From: Thalassia testudinum
Taxonomy: Eukaryota; Streptophyta; Magnoliopsida; Alismatales; Hydrocharitaceae
Length of the DNA: 64,000 nt
NCBI GenBank assembly: GCA_037157565.1
Contig: JAZHRO010000036.1
Span: forward strand, 128,038,001-128,102,000
Direction: 5' to 3'
This document shows positions 11,597-22,919 of the stretch, piece after piece (the first letter of the stretch is position 1; each line of letters starts with the position of its first letter). Position numbers and translations under genes: made by a program. The notes beneath the pieces are model-generated. The model ran no database searches, had not been told where the DNA came from, and saw only the letters and a program-made list of their open reading frames with translations.

Positions 11597-11971
11597 TTGA
11601 ACTCCGTAACAACTCGTAGTGGTAAAGCAACCCAAGACCCACCTTATCCAAACCACTCCAAGCCTGGTAATGATCCAAGTGCTAGGATAGTTATCCAGGA
11701 TGTCCCTGTCCCAGATCAAGAACTTGGACCTATTCTAGAGGAACCAACCAAGGTTCCATTTCCCGAGGCCTTGACCAAGGGAAAAAGGATAACCAAACCC
11801 TTGGCTCCTGAGGAGGATCTGATCAAGCTCTTTGAACAGGTCCTAATAAACATCCCCTTGATGGATCCAATCTGCCACGTATCGGCTTACGCACGATTTT
11901 TGAAAGACGTGCGTACACCTAAGCATAAGCTGCAAACCAAAAGTGGGAGTCCGATCATACTATTAGAGTAA
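11597..11971 (+). pseudogene. E1 gag-pol linker with TTRSGK motif
   Basis: An open frame of 124 codons begins MNSVTTRSGKA. The TTRSG(K/R) motif is a hallmark of the gag-pol junction region in Athila-type elements and is also present in E3 at about 48110. The rest is Pro/Glu/Lys-rich and ends in the conserved block about ILINIPLMDPI and YARFLKDV that leads into protease. The frame is interrupted at 11971 before the protease. Confidence 0.8.
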
Positions 11972-11986
11972 GCTCGCTCTGTAATC

Positions 11987-12508
11987 TTGAGTAAACTCCC
12001 ACCCAAGGCAAAAGATCTAGGCACTCCCCTAATTTCATGTAAAATTGGTGAAACCCAATTTGATAGAGCCTTGCTAGACCTAGGTGCTTCCATAAACCTA
12101 ATACCTACATCCCTCAACCATCTTGAAGAGTTCGAGCTTAAACCGACAGAGGTGACATTGCAGTTAGTCGATTGATCCATCAAGTCACCTAAAGGAATAC
12201 TCGAAGATGTCATTGTTAGGGTACGGGATTTCTACTTCCCGATGGATTTCATAGTTCTAGATATGGATGCACTTGAGAACACAAGGGATACACCGATTAT
12301 ACTAGGGAGACCTCTTCTGGCCACTGCTAGGGTCAACTTAAGCTGTGAGGAGGGCCAAATAGAATTGAAATTTGGGAACCAAACTCTAAAGATTGACATC
12401 TTTAAGGCCCAACAAGGGATTAATTGCGGTGTTATAGAACAAATATGTGATATCAAAGCCGTGGTTGATGAACCGCATATTGAGGACAACCTGATTATCC
12501 CCGATTAA
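11987..12508 (+). pseudogene. pr: E1 protease pseudogene
   Basis: This is an aspartic protease domain. The active-site motif reads LLDLGASINLIP, the DLGAS variant usual in Athila instead of DTGAS. Further blocks are EVTLQLVD, the flap-region GILEDVIVRV, FIVLDMD and the C-terminal PIILGRPLLATA. A TGA stop near 12174 splits the domain into two open stretches (11987-12175, 12242-12508) in the same frame. It lies between the TTRSGK linker and reverse transcriptase. Confidence 0.85.
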
Positions 12509-12599
12509 CCACAAGAAGATCAAAACCCTCAATTAGAGGAGTCCGAATCTAATCAAGATACACCCATAACCCCTACCCTTGTTCTTGACTCACATCTTG

Positions 12600-13440
12600 A
12601 ACCGCCTGCTGCTGCTGATAATCCCATCTTGGAACTCAAGCCCCTTCCCGATCATTTGAAATACGTCTTTTTGGGTTCCAATTAGACGTTTCCTATGGTT
12701 ATAAACTCCAAACTCACACCTGACCAGGAATCCCGTTTGATTACTGTTCTCTAGCAACATCGTAGAGCCATTGGATGGACTCTCGATGATTTGACTGGTA
12801 TCAGCCCCTCTTATTGCACACACCACATTTATTCCGAAGAGAGCGCACGACCTTCACGAGAAATGTAGAGACGTCTGAACCCTAATCTAAAGGAGGTCGT
12901 GAAAAAGGAGATTATTAAGTGGTTAGATGCAGGGATCATCTACCCGATCTCCGACGGTCGATGGGTGAGTCCGATCTAGGTTGTGCCTAAGAAGGCAGGG
13001 CTCGCCACCATCACAATTGAAATCGGCGAGGTCATATTGACCCGTATAGCCAACTCGTGGAGAGTCTGCATAGATTACAGAAGACTCAATTTCTCCACGA
13101 AGAAGGATCATTTCCCACTATCGTTTATTGATCAGATCCTCGAAAAACTAGCGGGAAATAGGTTCTTCTGCTTTCATGACGGGTACTCCGGTTATAACCA
13201 AGTGGCAATCCATCCAAAGGACCAAGAAAAGATCATGTTCACCTGCCCCTTTGGGACGTACGCATTTCGAAGGATGCCTTTCGGTCTTTGCAATGCACCC
13301 ACGACTTTTCAGCAGTGCATGCTTGCCATATTCTCTGATATGGTAGGTGATTATTTGGAAGTCTTCATGGATGACTTTTCAGTATTTGGAGCATCATTTG
13401 ACGATTGCCTCCAGCACTTGGTTCAAATACTCAGGTGATG
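12600..13440 (+). pseudogene. rt: E1 reverse transcriptase pseudogene
   Basis: RNA-dependent DNA polymerase. Blocks in order: AIGWTLDDLTGISPSYC, RRLNPNLKEVVKKEI, WLDAGIIYPISD, WRVCIDYRRLN, KDHFPLSFIDQILE, FFCFHDGYSGYNQVAI, FRRMPFGLCNAPTTFQ and the catalytic FMDDFSVFG (the YxDD position). The last open stretch is 151 codons (12983-13438). Stops occur near 12684, 12753, 12868 and 12977, and TGA at 13436 separates it from the connection domain. The catalytic aspartates are intact. Confidence 0.9.
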
Positions 13441-14160
13441 CATTGATGTGAATTTGGTTCTTTCTTGGGAAAAGAGCCACTTCATGGTGCTTGAGGGGAT
13501 CATTTTGGGACATTTGATTTCGAAGAAAGGCATCCAAGTTGATCGAGCCAAGGTTAACTTGATTTCCAAACTCCCTATGCCTAGCTCGATCAAGGACATC
13601 CGATATTTCCTGGGGCACGTCGATTTTTACCGTCGATTTATCCCTAATTTTTCAAAAATCGTGCGCCCCCTGACCACTCTTCTCTCGAAGGATGTACCTT
13701 TCAATATCTCCATGGAATGCACTCAAGCATTTGAGATCCTTCGTGACCGAGTTACCCAAGCCCCGATCCTACAGTCCCCTGATTGGTCTCAACCCTTTGA
13801 GATCATGTGCGATGCATCTGACTTCGCTGTAGGAGCGATTTTGGGGCAGAAAATTGACGGGAAACCGGTGGTCATTTACTACGCTAGCAAAACACTTGAC
13901 AAGGCTTAGTGTAACTATACTGTTACTGAGAAAGAGCTGCTAGCCGTAGTATTTGCCCTAGAAAAATTCAGATCTTACCTCCTAGGTTCCCATGTTATCA
14001 TCTACTCGGATCACATAGCTGTGAGGCATCTCCTTGCAAAGAAGGATGCGAAACCTCGATTAATCTGATGGATCTTGTTGTTGCAAGAATTTGACCTCGA
14101 GATTCGTGACAAAGCGGGAAGACAAAACGTGGTAGCTGATCACTTGTCCTACCTTCCTTT
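13441..14160 (+). pseudogene. E1 RT connection and RNase H pseudogene
   Basis: Continues reverse transcriptase: NLVLSWEKSHFMV, the thumb block HLISKKGIQVDRAK, FYRRFIPNFSKI, then RNase H with EIMCDASDFAVGAILGQ (catalytic Asp), [32 protein letters not shown] (catalytic Glu), [13 protein letters not shown] (catalytic Asp) and NVVADHLS. Stops lie at about 13907 and 14067. The order and spacing match E3 (45300-45860), where more of the frame is open. Confidence 0.9.
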
Positions 14161-14562
14161 TGAGATCATTGACCCTTCCGGATCCATCACGGAACATTTT
14201 CTTGATGAGCACCTCCTCACTATTGATACATGGCTTCCTTGGTTTGCTAACATAGTAAATTACTTGGCATCACATCAGATCCCATCTGATTGGCTGAAGT
14301 CCAAGAAGGACAAATTGCATTCCGATGCCAAGTATTACTTCTGGGAAGACCCGTATTTATTCCGCATTGGTGTTGATCAAATTATCTGATGATGTGTCAC
14401 AGAAGCGTCAATCAAGGACATACTCTCTTTTTGCCATGACCAGGCATGAGGTGGACATTTTTCTGGACACAAAATCTCATCAAAAGTCCTTCAGTGTGGC
14501 TTTTACTGGCCTATAATTTTCAAGGATGCATACAATCACTGTAAGGCATGTAACCGTTGTCA
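14161..14562 (+). pseudogene. int: E1 integrase, N-terminal part only
   Basis: This is the inter-domain region (YYFWEDPYLFRIGVDQII) and the start of the integrase zinc finger. Read in the proper frame it includes KVLQCGFYWP and HCKACNRCQ, the Cys pair of the HHCC finger. Immediately after CNRCQ the sequence switches to LTR sequence corresponding to 7072 of the 5' LTR. The catalytic DDE core and everything downstream are missing, which shows a deletion. The last few bases are shared by the two parent sequences (GT-AGACGC), consistent with end joining or recombination at a short match. Confidence 0.85.
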
Positions 14563-16521
14563 GACGCCCGCAAGCTCTGGCGACCTTCTCTCCCTCATCT
14601 CATTGCTCTGCCACCATACCAGTGGCAGAGTCATCTCCACCTCGCTCCTCCGCATCACGCCATACTCGCGCGAGCTGCTCCGACCTCCTCCTTGTCGCCG
14701 TCCTCTCCATCTCAGGGCTTTCATCTCCGGCGATGGCACATATGAGCCGACCGCCTCCTCTGCTCCCCCCTTCGTCTAACAACCCTCAGATAAGTCCTCT
14801 CTCTCTTCTCATCTCTTTTCTTGCACTTATCTCTTAAAATCCACCTCAATGCTTACACATCACCTCTATCTTCTCCACCTTCGGTAGACCAAGGTGCTCC
14901 CGCCACTCCACGCATCCACCCACCTCTCCAATCACCTCACAAGCTTTGCCATGTCTCACAGACCATAACCCCTCTCTCCATTCATCGCCACATGCCCCCA
15001 ACACATCCCCCGAACACACCCACATCTGCACGTACAAGGTGACCTAGGCAAGTACACTCAGGCCACCCCGCACCACGCCGACCACCATCCCACCTTCACC
15101 GTGTCAAGGCAAAGCTTCCTGCATAGATAAGGCCGTGAGGCCGTTTGCTTGTGGATAGGGTTTAGGCTTTCGTTGCCATTGAAGCAGGCACGAAGAAGCT
15201 CGAGAGCTTCGCCTAGGACCCTAGGCTCTAGGCCCCAGGTCCTAGACGGTGAGGATTTCTTTCATGCACACTATCAGCCTAGCTATTGGAGTCCAAGTCC
15301 CATGCAGTTGCTGCAATTTGTGAAGACTTCTGCTGCGGGGGCACCTGCGAAGAGGGTGGGACATTTAGTCCCACCTCGGAAGATTGAAAGCGGAAGCGGT
15401 GATATAAGTTGAAAAAGTCGCATAGGCTTAGCGCCTCAAGTCATGGGGTGAGGTCCTCTCACCCACTTACCTACCTCGTTCGTGACCCACGCTTCGTGGA
15501 CCTGGCTTCCTGACCCGATTACCCAGCACTCCTCGCGCACAACCCGCGTCGGTGTGCCTGGACCTGGGCGTGCTTGACCCAGCCCAATTACCCGACTCTG
15601 GGAGAGCATTCCTAAGATTGAAATAGAGAGAGAGAGACGTGGGGAGGGTAGGGGCTAGGTTTTGCATTATGGTGTTGTGCAGGAGCTAAAGGAGGCAGCT
15701 GCTGAAGAAGGAAGGAGAAGAAGAAGAAGCCAAGGAAGGAGCTGAAGGACTTAGCAAGGAAGACTGAAGCCGCAGAAGAAAAGGAGGAGGAAGCAGCTGT
15801 GGGAAAGTAGGAGAACAAGAAGCACTGTAGTAGAGGAGTGGCAGAGAAAGAGAAGAAAAAGAGAGGGAGGCGCGGCTGATGAAGACTGTTGCAGAGGCCA
15901 AGGAAGAAGAAAGTCTTGAAAGCAGAAGAAGAGGAAGAAGAGCAGTTGAAGACAGAAGAAAGAAGAAGAGAAAGAGAAGAGAAGCAGAAGAAATAAGAAG
16001 AGGAAGAGAAGAGAAGCAAAGGAAGAAGAAGAGGAACTGCTTAAAATAGAGGTAGAGGCTGAAGAAGAAAGACAAGGTAGAAGGAAGAAGCAAAAGAAGG
16101 AAAGAGTGAGCACTGTAGCAATCGCTAGATAAGGCATTTGATTTACAAAATCAGACGTCTGATTCACAAGGAAAATCAGAGAAAGAAAGAAGGAAAAGGT
16201 GCGGCTGAGAAGAGAAGGAAAAGGAAGAAAGAGAAGAAAGAAGAAGCCATCAAGAGAATATTCAATTTCCTCTTCCATTTCTATTCTCTTTTTAGCTTTC
16301 TTATACATGGACTCTCATTTATATTATTGTTAAATATCATATTATGAGAATTTTGATTTTTGCTTCTAAAATACCAATTTGCTCCCTGAGTTCGATATTG
16401 GAAATTTTGACTTTCGAGTAAATAAATTGTTAATCTTTTTTGCCGTGATTTCAAATATACACCAACGAACGTCCTTTTTTTTTAAAACCATGATCTTGCC
16501 TCACAAAATGCTTCAACACTA
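14563..16521 (+). repeat. E1 3' LTR, missing its first kilobase
   Basis: Matches 7070-9046 of the 5' LTR throughout and ends ACACTA before the TAACT duplication. U3 with the hairpin start and TATA box is absent. The purine tract is at 15672-16255. Small differences and gaps against the 5' copy show the element is not recent. Confidence 0.88.
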
Positions 16522-16526
16522 TAACT

Positions 16527-18774
16527 CTCCTCCACCGACTCACCTCTTCTTCTTCAACAACCAAAGGCGGATTTGAAAGCTCTTGAAGACAAGATCAGAA
16601 AGTAAGACCATAATTCAACTCCTCTTCCTCCATTCTCTACTCTAATTCTCCCCTTGTTTTGGGATCTTGAAGTGAATTCCAGTGAGGTCGAGAGGAAGGA
16701 GAGGGGAGTGCCTTGCTGCTTGAAATTGGGACTTAAGGAAGAAGGAGGAAGGAGCATTGGAGGAGGAACAAGAATTCTGCAACAACAACTTGAGAAAGGA
16801 GAAGTTTGGCTTCCAATCTAGGGTAGGGAATATCCTTATCTCCCTCTCCTTGTTTCTCCGTTGATCTCTAGGGTTAGAAGCTGTAAGTAGATGCTAAATA
16901 GGACTTGATTTAGCTCCTATTTGAAGTTGCATTTATCAAATCTTGATACATGTATAAATTATAGCCATACATGGGGGAATCTTTAATGGCTTTGATGATT
17001 GAAAGGCTTTAGAGATTTCCCTGTTGTTTTTGCATGCTCTAAGATGGGTAGAATCATGTTTAGATTCTCCTTTGATAGATGGTACACGTGAATAAATCGG
17101 ATCTATGCTTGCATGTGGTGTTCATCCATGGATTGGGTTGTTCAAAATTAGATTTGTAGATCAATATTTTGAAGGGTCCTTGGCTTAACCACCTTGTGTA
17201 GTGGGTTAAGTACACTGCCCTTGTATCTTATATGGTGTAGATTGAAAATAAATTACATGGCATTCCATAATGGGAATAAGTTTTTCCATAGGGATCCAAC
17301 TATATTTTTAAAGCTTGTTTTGTAGCCTAAAATTAATTGATTAAGTTATTCGATTAATTTTTGCCCAGTTGTCCTTCTTAATCGCCTAATGTTTTCTATT
17401 AATAGTTTAATTTCAGTTTTAGCATAACATTAAAGCATTTCTTGATTAATTTAGAAAATGAAGTTTTTGTTGGACTAAATTAGTTATAATTAGCTTATTT
17501 AGGAGGGATTAAAGACCAATGAAATGTTTGGTCTAGACAAATTGTAGAGAAACTCCTAATTAGGTAATATTTGGGTTTAGTTGAGCATGAAACCTCTTAA
17601 GTGGACTAAAATTGAATCAAGTGGTTGATGGAAGAACTAACTTCAAATGAGTGAAACAATTGACCCTAGAGTCATTGGAAGGAATCAAATGACTATATAA
17701 GTCATATGATTGGTGGATTTGTAGGATGATAGCTTAATTTCGTGAACTAAAAGAGTTCAACGTTGTGGCTTGGAGACTTGAGAAATGTGGTAGTTGGTGG
17801 CTACCAGTGGTCCTTGGTACTTGGAAAGTTCTTGATTATGATGACAGGTTGTGTGTCATCATCAAAATGAGGTATGCATAGTGACAACTTTATAGGCTCC
17901 TGCATATGTGGATGATGCTGGGTACTTGGATTTGTGACCTGCTGCTTTGGTACTAATAGAAAAAGGTTTGAAGGCACTCGTATATGCGAATGATGCCGAG
18001 GTACTTGGATCTGAGACTTGCTGCTTTGGTACTTGTAGCAAAAGCTCTATAGTCACCTGCATACATGGGTGATGTTAGGGTACTACAATGATGATTGGTC
18101 GACATCTAATTTGAGGATGAATTGAGCAGGCACACCCAGAGTACTTACTCCTATCGGGAGCAATGGTATGGCCAAAAACCATCTGTCCAACCACTGCCAC
18201 TAAAGATTTGAATGATCGTTAACCTGACCTTAATGGATCTGAGTCATGTTATCTCCTCTAGATTTCTCGGGGAATTGGCTTGGTTAGCTCCCAAGAGGCT
18301 CGACTTTTCTGACTGACGTCAGTAATATTATCGTTTAACGAGGATGAGTATGCCTCACTCAAGAACCACTAGTTCTATTTGTCTCTCCCTTGATCAAGAG
18401 GAGATTTTCAAGCTATAAGTTCAAGAGAGATTTATCCCTATTACCTCTTCTAGAGAGGAATGATTTGTAGAATCTAACCTGAAGGGTGAGTGAGAGAATA
18501 GTAAACAATAAACTAAGGGTAATTGCTGGGATGGGATAGGATGGTTGGTTAGCTTGTAGTATAGATACCCATATACTATCTACTTTCCCTTATTTATACA
18601 CGTAGTTTTGTCCCTACCAAGGCACTTGACTTATCCCATATTTGTTACCTACTTTTAGGGCTCGATGGCATGGGGAAACACGTTAGTAGTGAGTAGGATA
18701 GAAAGAGTCTACGTTGATCTGGTGAGACATCGCTTCCATCGAGCTCTATGGTGTTTGGAGGAAAAGATGGAGGA
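16527..18774 (+). mobile_element. LTR-like unit G, part 2 of 3
   Basis: A noncoding stretch of 2.25 kb between E1 and LTR F. It contains a leader-like stretch (16530-16860), an AT-rich central part, the 79-base tandem repeat at 17889-18085 and no protein signal on either strand. It joins 6058 (after removing E1 and one TAACT) and 38546 (after removing F and one GAGGA). Its identity as LTR rests on its ends and on the copia frame it interrupts. Confidence 0.55.
17889..18085 (+). repeat. Tandem repeat, 78-79 base unit, 2.5 copies
   Basis: Units begin at 17889, 17967 and 18046. Each has 'tgcatatgtggatgatg'-like text, 'ggtacttggat', and 'ctgctttggtact'; the third is cut at about 18085. A weaker partial unit may precede 17889 (from about 17813). 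It lies inside unit G. Confidence 0.75.
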
Positions 18775-19158
18775 TGATGGCATCGCCATCATTTGTTATA
18801 TTTAACCTATTGTGTCTAAGTTCTAAGGTTAATACACCTAAATAACACATTAAAAGGGTATAACTTAGTTAAGGCTGAAGAGAGAAGAAATGATAAAAAT
18901 AGGGGTTAATTATACAATTTCATGAATAATTATAAATGCAAAATGGTAAGGGGTGAATCATGATTAATCAAAGGTCGATTAAGCTTAAATTTCCAAAAAG
19001 TGGGTCGATACTGAGTAATTTAGGATTTTTATTCAAATTGAGTGTTAATCCTTAATTAAATTGGCTAATTTCAACCTCACTTTAATTAAAATAATTTCGA
19101 TGGAAATAAATGTAATATAAAGCTTCTAAAAATTAATGAAAAATATTTTATAAGGTTT
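18775..19158 (+). mobile_element. Solo LTR F, part 1 of 2, TSD GAGGA
   Basis: F starts with the perfect hairpin TGATGGC-ATC-GCCATCA and is continued at 36673. GAGGA duplications lie at 18770-18774 and 38541-38545. Joining the parts across H gives a sequence that aligns with E1 LTR 6400-6480 ('ggtttggaatagtcaa...aacctgttttga'), so F is a member of the same Athila-type LTR group. Own length is about 2.25 kb. Confidence 0.82.
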
Positions 19159-20064
19159 TGTTACGACCCGAATTCGGCTCATTTGGGAACCCGGGTATGG
19201 CTCGCCTCGACTAACCCCAAGACCTAGTCGTCCAACGAGAGACAATCCCAAACGTATGAAACAAATCACAAACCACACATGCAAGTAGCTAAGCAATTTA
19301 ATTAAAGCTGGTAGCGGAAATATAAATTAGATTCCAGAATGATACCATGCCATAGGCAGAAAACATAGTCATTAGCCATCACAACTAAGGCACGAAGGCA
19401 TAACGATAATAGTTCTCAACATAAAATAGAAGTACTCACTAACAACAAAAGTAGCGGAAACGGAAAGGAACAAGTAGAACTATGGCTGGGCTCGACTGAG
19501 CCCAGCACTCTCTGCAACCGGTGGTGCTGGCTGCTCAACTCCCAGACCTGTACACAGTTATATATCATGATGGTTAGCTAACGCTGAGTAGAGTGGTATA
19601 TTCAAAATAGTTAGCACATTTAAAGACAGTAAAGAAGTTTTGTGCATGCATTTATCTAATTATCCAATCATATCGTTAATTTAACTACTAGTGTTCATGA
19701 GTTGGTTCTCTAACAAGGATCCACAATGTCTCTTAATCATCCTGTTCCCTAAGGGAATGATCTTGATTGCAGTTTTTCCCATGATCTTAACTACCAGTGT
19801 GGCACTCTCCTAGTAGGGAAAGCACCCTGTGGTAGTCCTACACCTGGTCTACCACCCCAAGGTCACGGTTGCAACGTAGCGGTGACTACGGCACGCACGA
19901 TAAGCGTACGGGTAGCTACCCCACGCTGACATGTGGTCCAAACATACAGCATGCTCCCAAACGTACCCACACTGGCATGTGCGACGTACAGTGTGTTTGA
20001 GCGGGTACTAGCGGGTATGCCTAAATATACAACACAGAAAAAAATAGGGGTCTCGCCTCTCAAC
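19159..20064 (-). mobile_element. Solo LTR H, part 1 of 2 (3' part), TSD GGTTT
   Basis: H is a Tekay-type LTR on the minus strand, 19159-20064 plus 34553-36667 (about 3.0 kb), with GGTTT at 19154-19158 and 36668-36672. This part ends (minus strand) GGGTCGTAACA at 19159. No TGGTATCAGAGC primer site follows, so no internal region is attached. It has the GCTGGGC/GCCCAGC hairpin at 19485-19506 and the block around 'ggtcacggttgcaacgtagcggtgac' shared with E2. E2 inserted at 20064. Confidence 0.85.
19485..19506. other. Conserved Tekay-LTR hairpin, copy in LTR H
   Basis: Arms GCTGGGC and GCCCAGC with an 8-base loop, 347 bases from the LTR 3' end, the same relative place as in LTR C and E2. Confidence 0.7.
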
Positions 20065-22834
20065 TGTTACGACCCAGTTCTGGTTCCTTACGGGACTCGA
20101 GATCAGCTCGCCTCGACTAAACCCAAGACCTAGTCATCCAACAAGAAATAACCAACAGCAGGAAATAAATCACAACCACTCATGCAATATAGCTAAGCAA
20201 AAGAAAAATGAGACAGTAAAAGTACAATAAGCTGAGAGTCTCAACGAAACATGCCATCACAACATAAATAGCGGAAACAAAAGTCAAATATAACATGCTA
20301 GAGATATGCTAAGTACTCACTACAGAGGTATAGAAACAAAGTACAAGGAACAGAAGAAAAGAGGTCTGGTACACTACGGCTGGGCTCGGTTGGGCCCAGC
20401 ACCCTCAGTAGCTGGGAACTCAGGCTACTCACCTCCCTAACCTAAACAAGGGTACAACAAGAGACAAAGTCAGTGAACGCTGAGTAGAGTGGTGGTTATA
20501 CAATTTACATGCAGCTGATTTTTAAACAAGCAATTATGTTTAATTCTCATTCCCATTTATCTCAACTAGGTATTTCAGATTATTGATTCCACACAGGATC
20601 CATGTGTTTCTTGATCTTGCCTGTTCCTCGTGGGAACGATCTTGATTGCAGTCTTTTCCGTGGTGTAGGAGGTATACGTGGTACTCTTCTGGCCGAGAGA
20701 GTCCCCCGCGATAGTCCTACACCCAGTCAACCACCCCGAGGTCACGGTCGCGATGTAGCGGTGACTAGGACATGCGCGATAAGCGCACGGGTAGCTACCC
20801 CACACTGGCATGCGGTCAATCGTTTCTGCTAGCGGGTACTCCGAAAGTATAGCGTGGAACAGCACAGGGCCTGCCCTCTCAGAATAGGGGTCTCGCCCCT
20901 CAGAACCAACCAGGGGTCTCACCCCTCCACAGTCCACGTACCCTCATTCGACTATCCCGGTTTGCCCAGTGGGCCTAATAAGTCGGTGTAGGGTGGCTAG
21001 CTTAACTTCGGGCCTCGTGGGGTGGCTAGCTCCCTCCCTACACTAGTAGCATGCCTCGGTACCATGTATGCGAGGGCCAACAGGAGTCGGTATAGAGTAG
21101 CCAATCCTAACCCCGGGTCCCAACCCAAGGGCAGCTAGCTCCGCTCTACACAAAAAGAACCACCATGCTCCTTGGTACCACGTACACAAGGGCCAGCTCA
21201 CTTCCCGTCTACACACGGAATTCCTTTCCATATCCAGGAGTTCTCCTCCTAATTCCCTGTAGGGTTCACGCAAGGTATTCGTTCCATTTATCAGTTTTCA
21301 GATCTCATGGTTCATAACTCGTTCCTCATCCTTGTACAGGTAGCTCGTGTTTTCACAATTTAATTCTCAATCATATACATGCAACTTGTGGTTTCACAGT
21401 TCAATTTCTCATTCACATATAGGCAACTCGTATTTTAACATGCATCTCAAGTAAACAGAGTAGTTCAGCCATTCTCATTTGTTTCTACCCTAGGGTTCAT
21501 TTCTCATCCTAGGGTTTATTCAAGTATTCTAAACATGCTCTTTCATTGTGTAAATCTTAATGTTATAGTAAATCACTCTACCAGGAAACACGAGAGTAAT
21601 GGGGGCTTGAACCGCAGACCCAGGCGTCTTAGCGAGCCCCAAACATGCAGTAGGCTGAAACCATATACCAGGGAATACAACACAAAAGAAGAGTTTAGAG
21701 AAATGTATAACATACTCTAATACGTAGAGAAACTCGAGATGAAAACACAGGTATTTCATTTACGTCAAACGGACCTCGATCGAACCCTAAACGAGTCAAA
21801 AATGTGCATATTGGTCAAAATTAGACGTCTGGGAATAGTCCCAGACGTCTTAAAAGACGTCAGATCTTACCTCGTGTCTCCTGTGGTATCCTTAGACGTC
21901 CAGATCCCTCCACGACCGTCTGAGGGCAGCTCCAGACATCGGACAAAGCCTCCGGTCGTCTGAAAGTACCTTCGGACAACTGGCGATGCGGTCAGACGTC
22001 CAAAATCACCTTGAAGTGCATACCCTGCTCCTTCTTGATGCTCTACACCTGCGTGCAAAGCACAGACCCCATTTTAGCTCATGCGTGAGTCTGCATGGGC
22101 AGATCTTCTGCAACATGACTTACCTTAGCGCCCAACGTGCTTTCAGATGTCTGGCTCCAGTCTCAGACGTCCTGTTGCCGCTACGGATGTTTGGTCGATG
22201 CTCCAGACGTCTGATACTAGAACTTTTCCAGTACCAAAACCTCCTATGCGATGCTGCTCTCCTTGCAGCGTCGTTCGTAGTGCACCACAACAGCTTCAAG
22301 AGCGGCAGAGGGCCGGGCGGTCGCCTCCGCGAGCCCCTCCTCGCGTGCGTGCCTGCCACCAGCCACACGATCTCCACCGAGCTCCCTTCGAGCTTCGTCG
22401 AGCTTCCGCCGAAGCTCCTCCGAGCTTCGTGCGGGGCTCTCCGACTCCACATGAGCTCCCTGAAGGTCCACCGACCTTGGTCCTCCTCTCTCACGCTCTT
22501 CCTCTCTCTCCTCATTTTCTCTCGCTCACCCTCTCTTTCTCACTCTCCCTTACTGATCCTTGCTCGGCCTCACTCCTCCTTGTCGTGGCTGCACGAGGGT
22601 GTCCGAACAGGGAGGTAGTGGTGGCTGGTGGTGAGGAGAGGGGGTTTAAATAGGGTCGGGTGTTAGGGTTTTGGTTGAGAGGCAGTAGGAGAGAGAGAAC
22701 GTCTGCACGCTACATGCACGCGGAGGGAAAATAAGTTTCAATTTTTCCCACTTTCAGACGTCCAGGCCTGTGTCCAGACGTCTGACTGACACTCCAGATG
22801 ACTTATCCGACTAAAAGGGCAATGAGTCATTTCA
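20065..22834 (-). repeat. E2 3' LTR (2.77 kb)
   Basis: On the minus strand it runs TGAAATGAC ... GGGTCGTAACA. It parallels 31807-34547 over its full length with frequent single-base differences. It has TATTTAAA (minus) at 22644-22651, many GACGTC motifs at 21820-22220 and 22757-22790, the duplicated GTAGGG/GGCTAG module at 20980-21200, and a duplicated GGGGTCTC...CCCCT hairpin at 20886-20930 that the 5' LTR has only once. Overlapping open frames at 21.99-22.65 kb lie on both strands in the leader region and are not genes. Confidence 0.9.
20379..20400. other. Conserved Tekay-LTR hairpin, E2 3' LTR copy
   Basis: Arms GCTGGGC and GCCCAGC (one G-T mismatch possible beyond) about 335 bases from the LTR 3' end; the partner copy is 32122-32143, where one arm has an A (GCTAGGC). 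Confidence 0.7.
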
Positions 22835-22919
22835 TCATAGCAAACTTAAAAGAAGTTTCGTCCGTGAAACTTGAGCTAGCTTGGGTGAGGAAAAAGGAAC
22901 GTAAAAATGCATAACAAAC

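Larger units (their letters stand above)
6059..16521 (+). mobile_element. E1: Athila-type Ty3 retrotransposon with internal deletion, TSD TAACT
   Basis: It is a 10.5-kb element flanked by perfect TAACT repeats at 6054-6058 and 16522-16526. Order: 5' LTR (6059-9046), tRNA-Asp primer site (9052-9070), leader, gag, protease, reverse transcriptase, RNase H, integrase fragment, 3' LTR (14563-16521, lacking its first kilobase). The deletion runs from the integrase zinc finger into the 3' LTR, so the catalytic core of integrase, the polypurine tract and U3 of the 3' LTR are gone. Protein motifs (TTRSGK, LLDLGASINL, FMDDFS) and the primer site indicate the Athila lineage. It sits inside unit G. Many in-frame stops make it non-autonomous. 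Confidence 0.92.

Noticed and set aside
21820..22220. GACGTC motifs as a CRISPR array
   Set aside because: Copies are short, degenerate and irregularly spaced, inside an LTR of a plant genome.
21986..22653. Overlapping frames of 131 to 210 codons on both strands as host genes
   Set aside because: They lie in the leader of the E2 3' LTR, are disrupted in the 5' LTR copy, and match no family I recognise.
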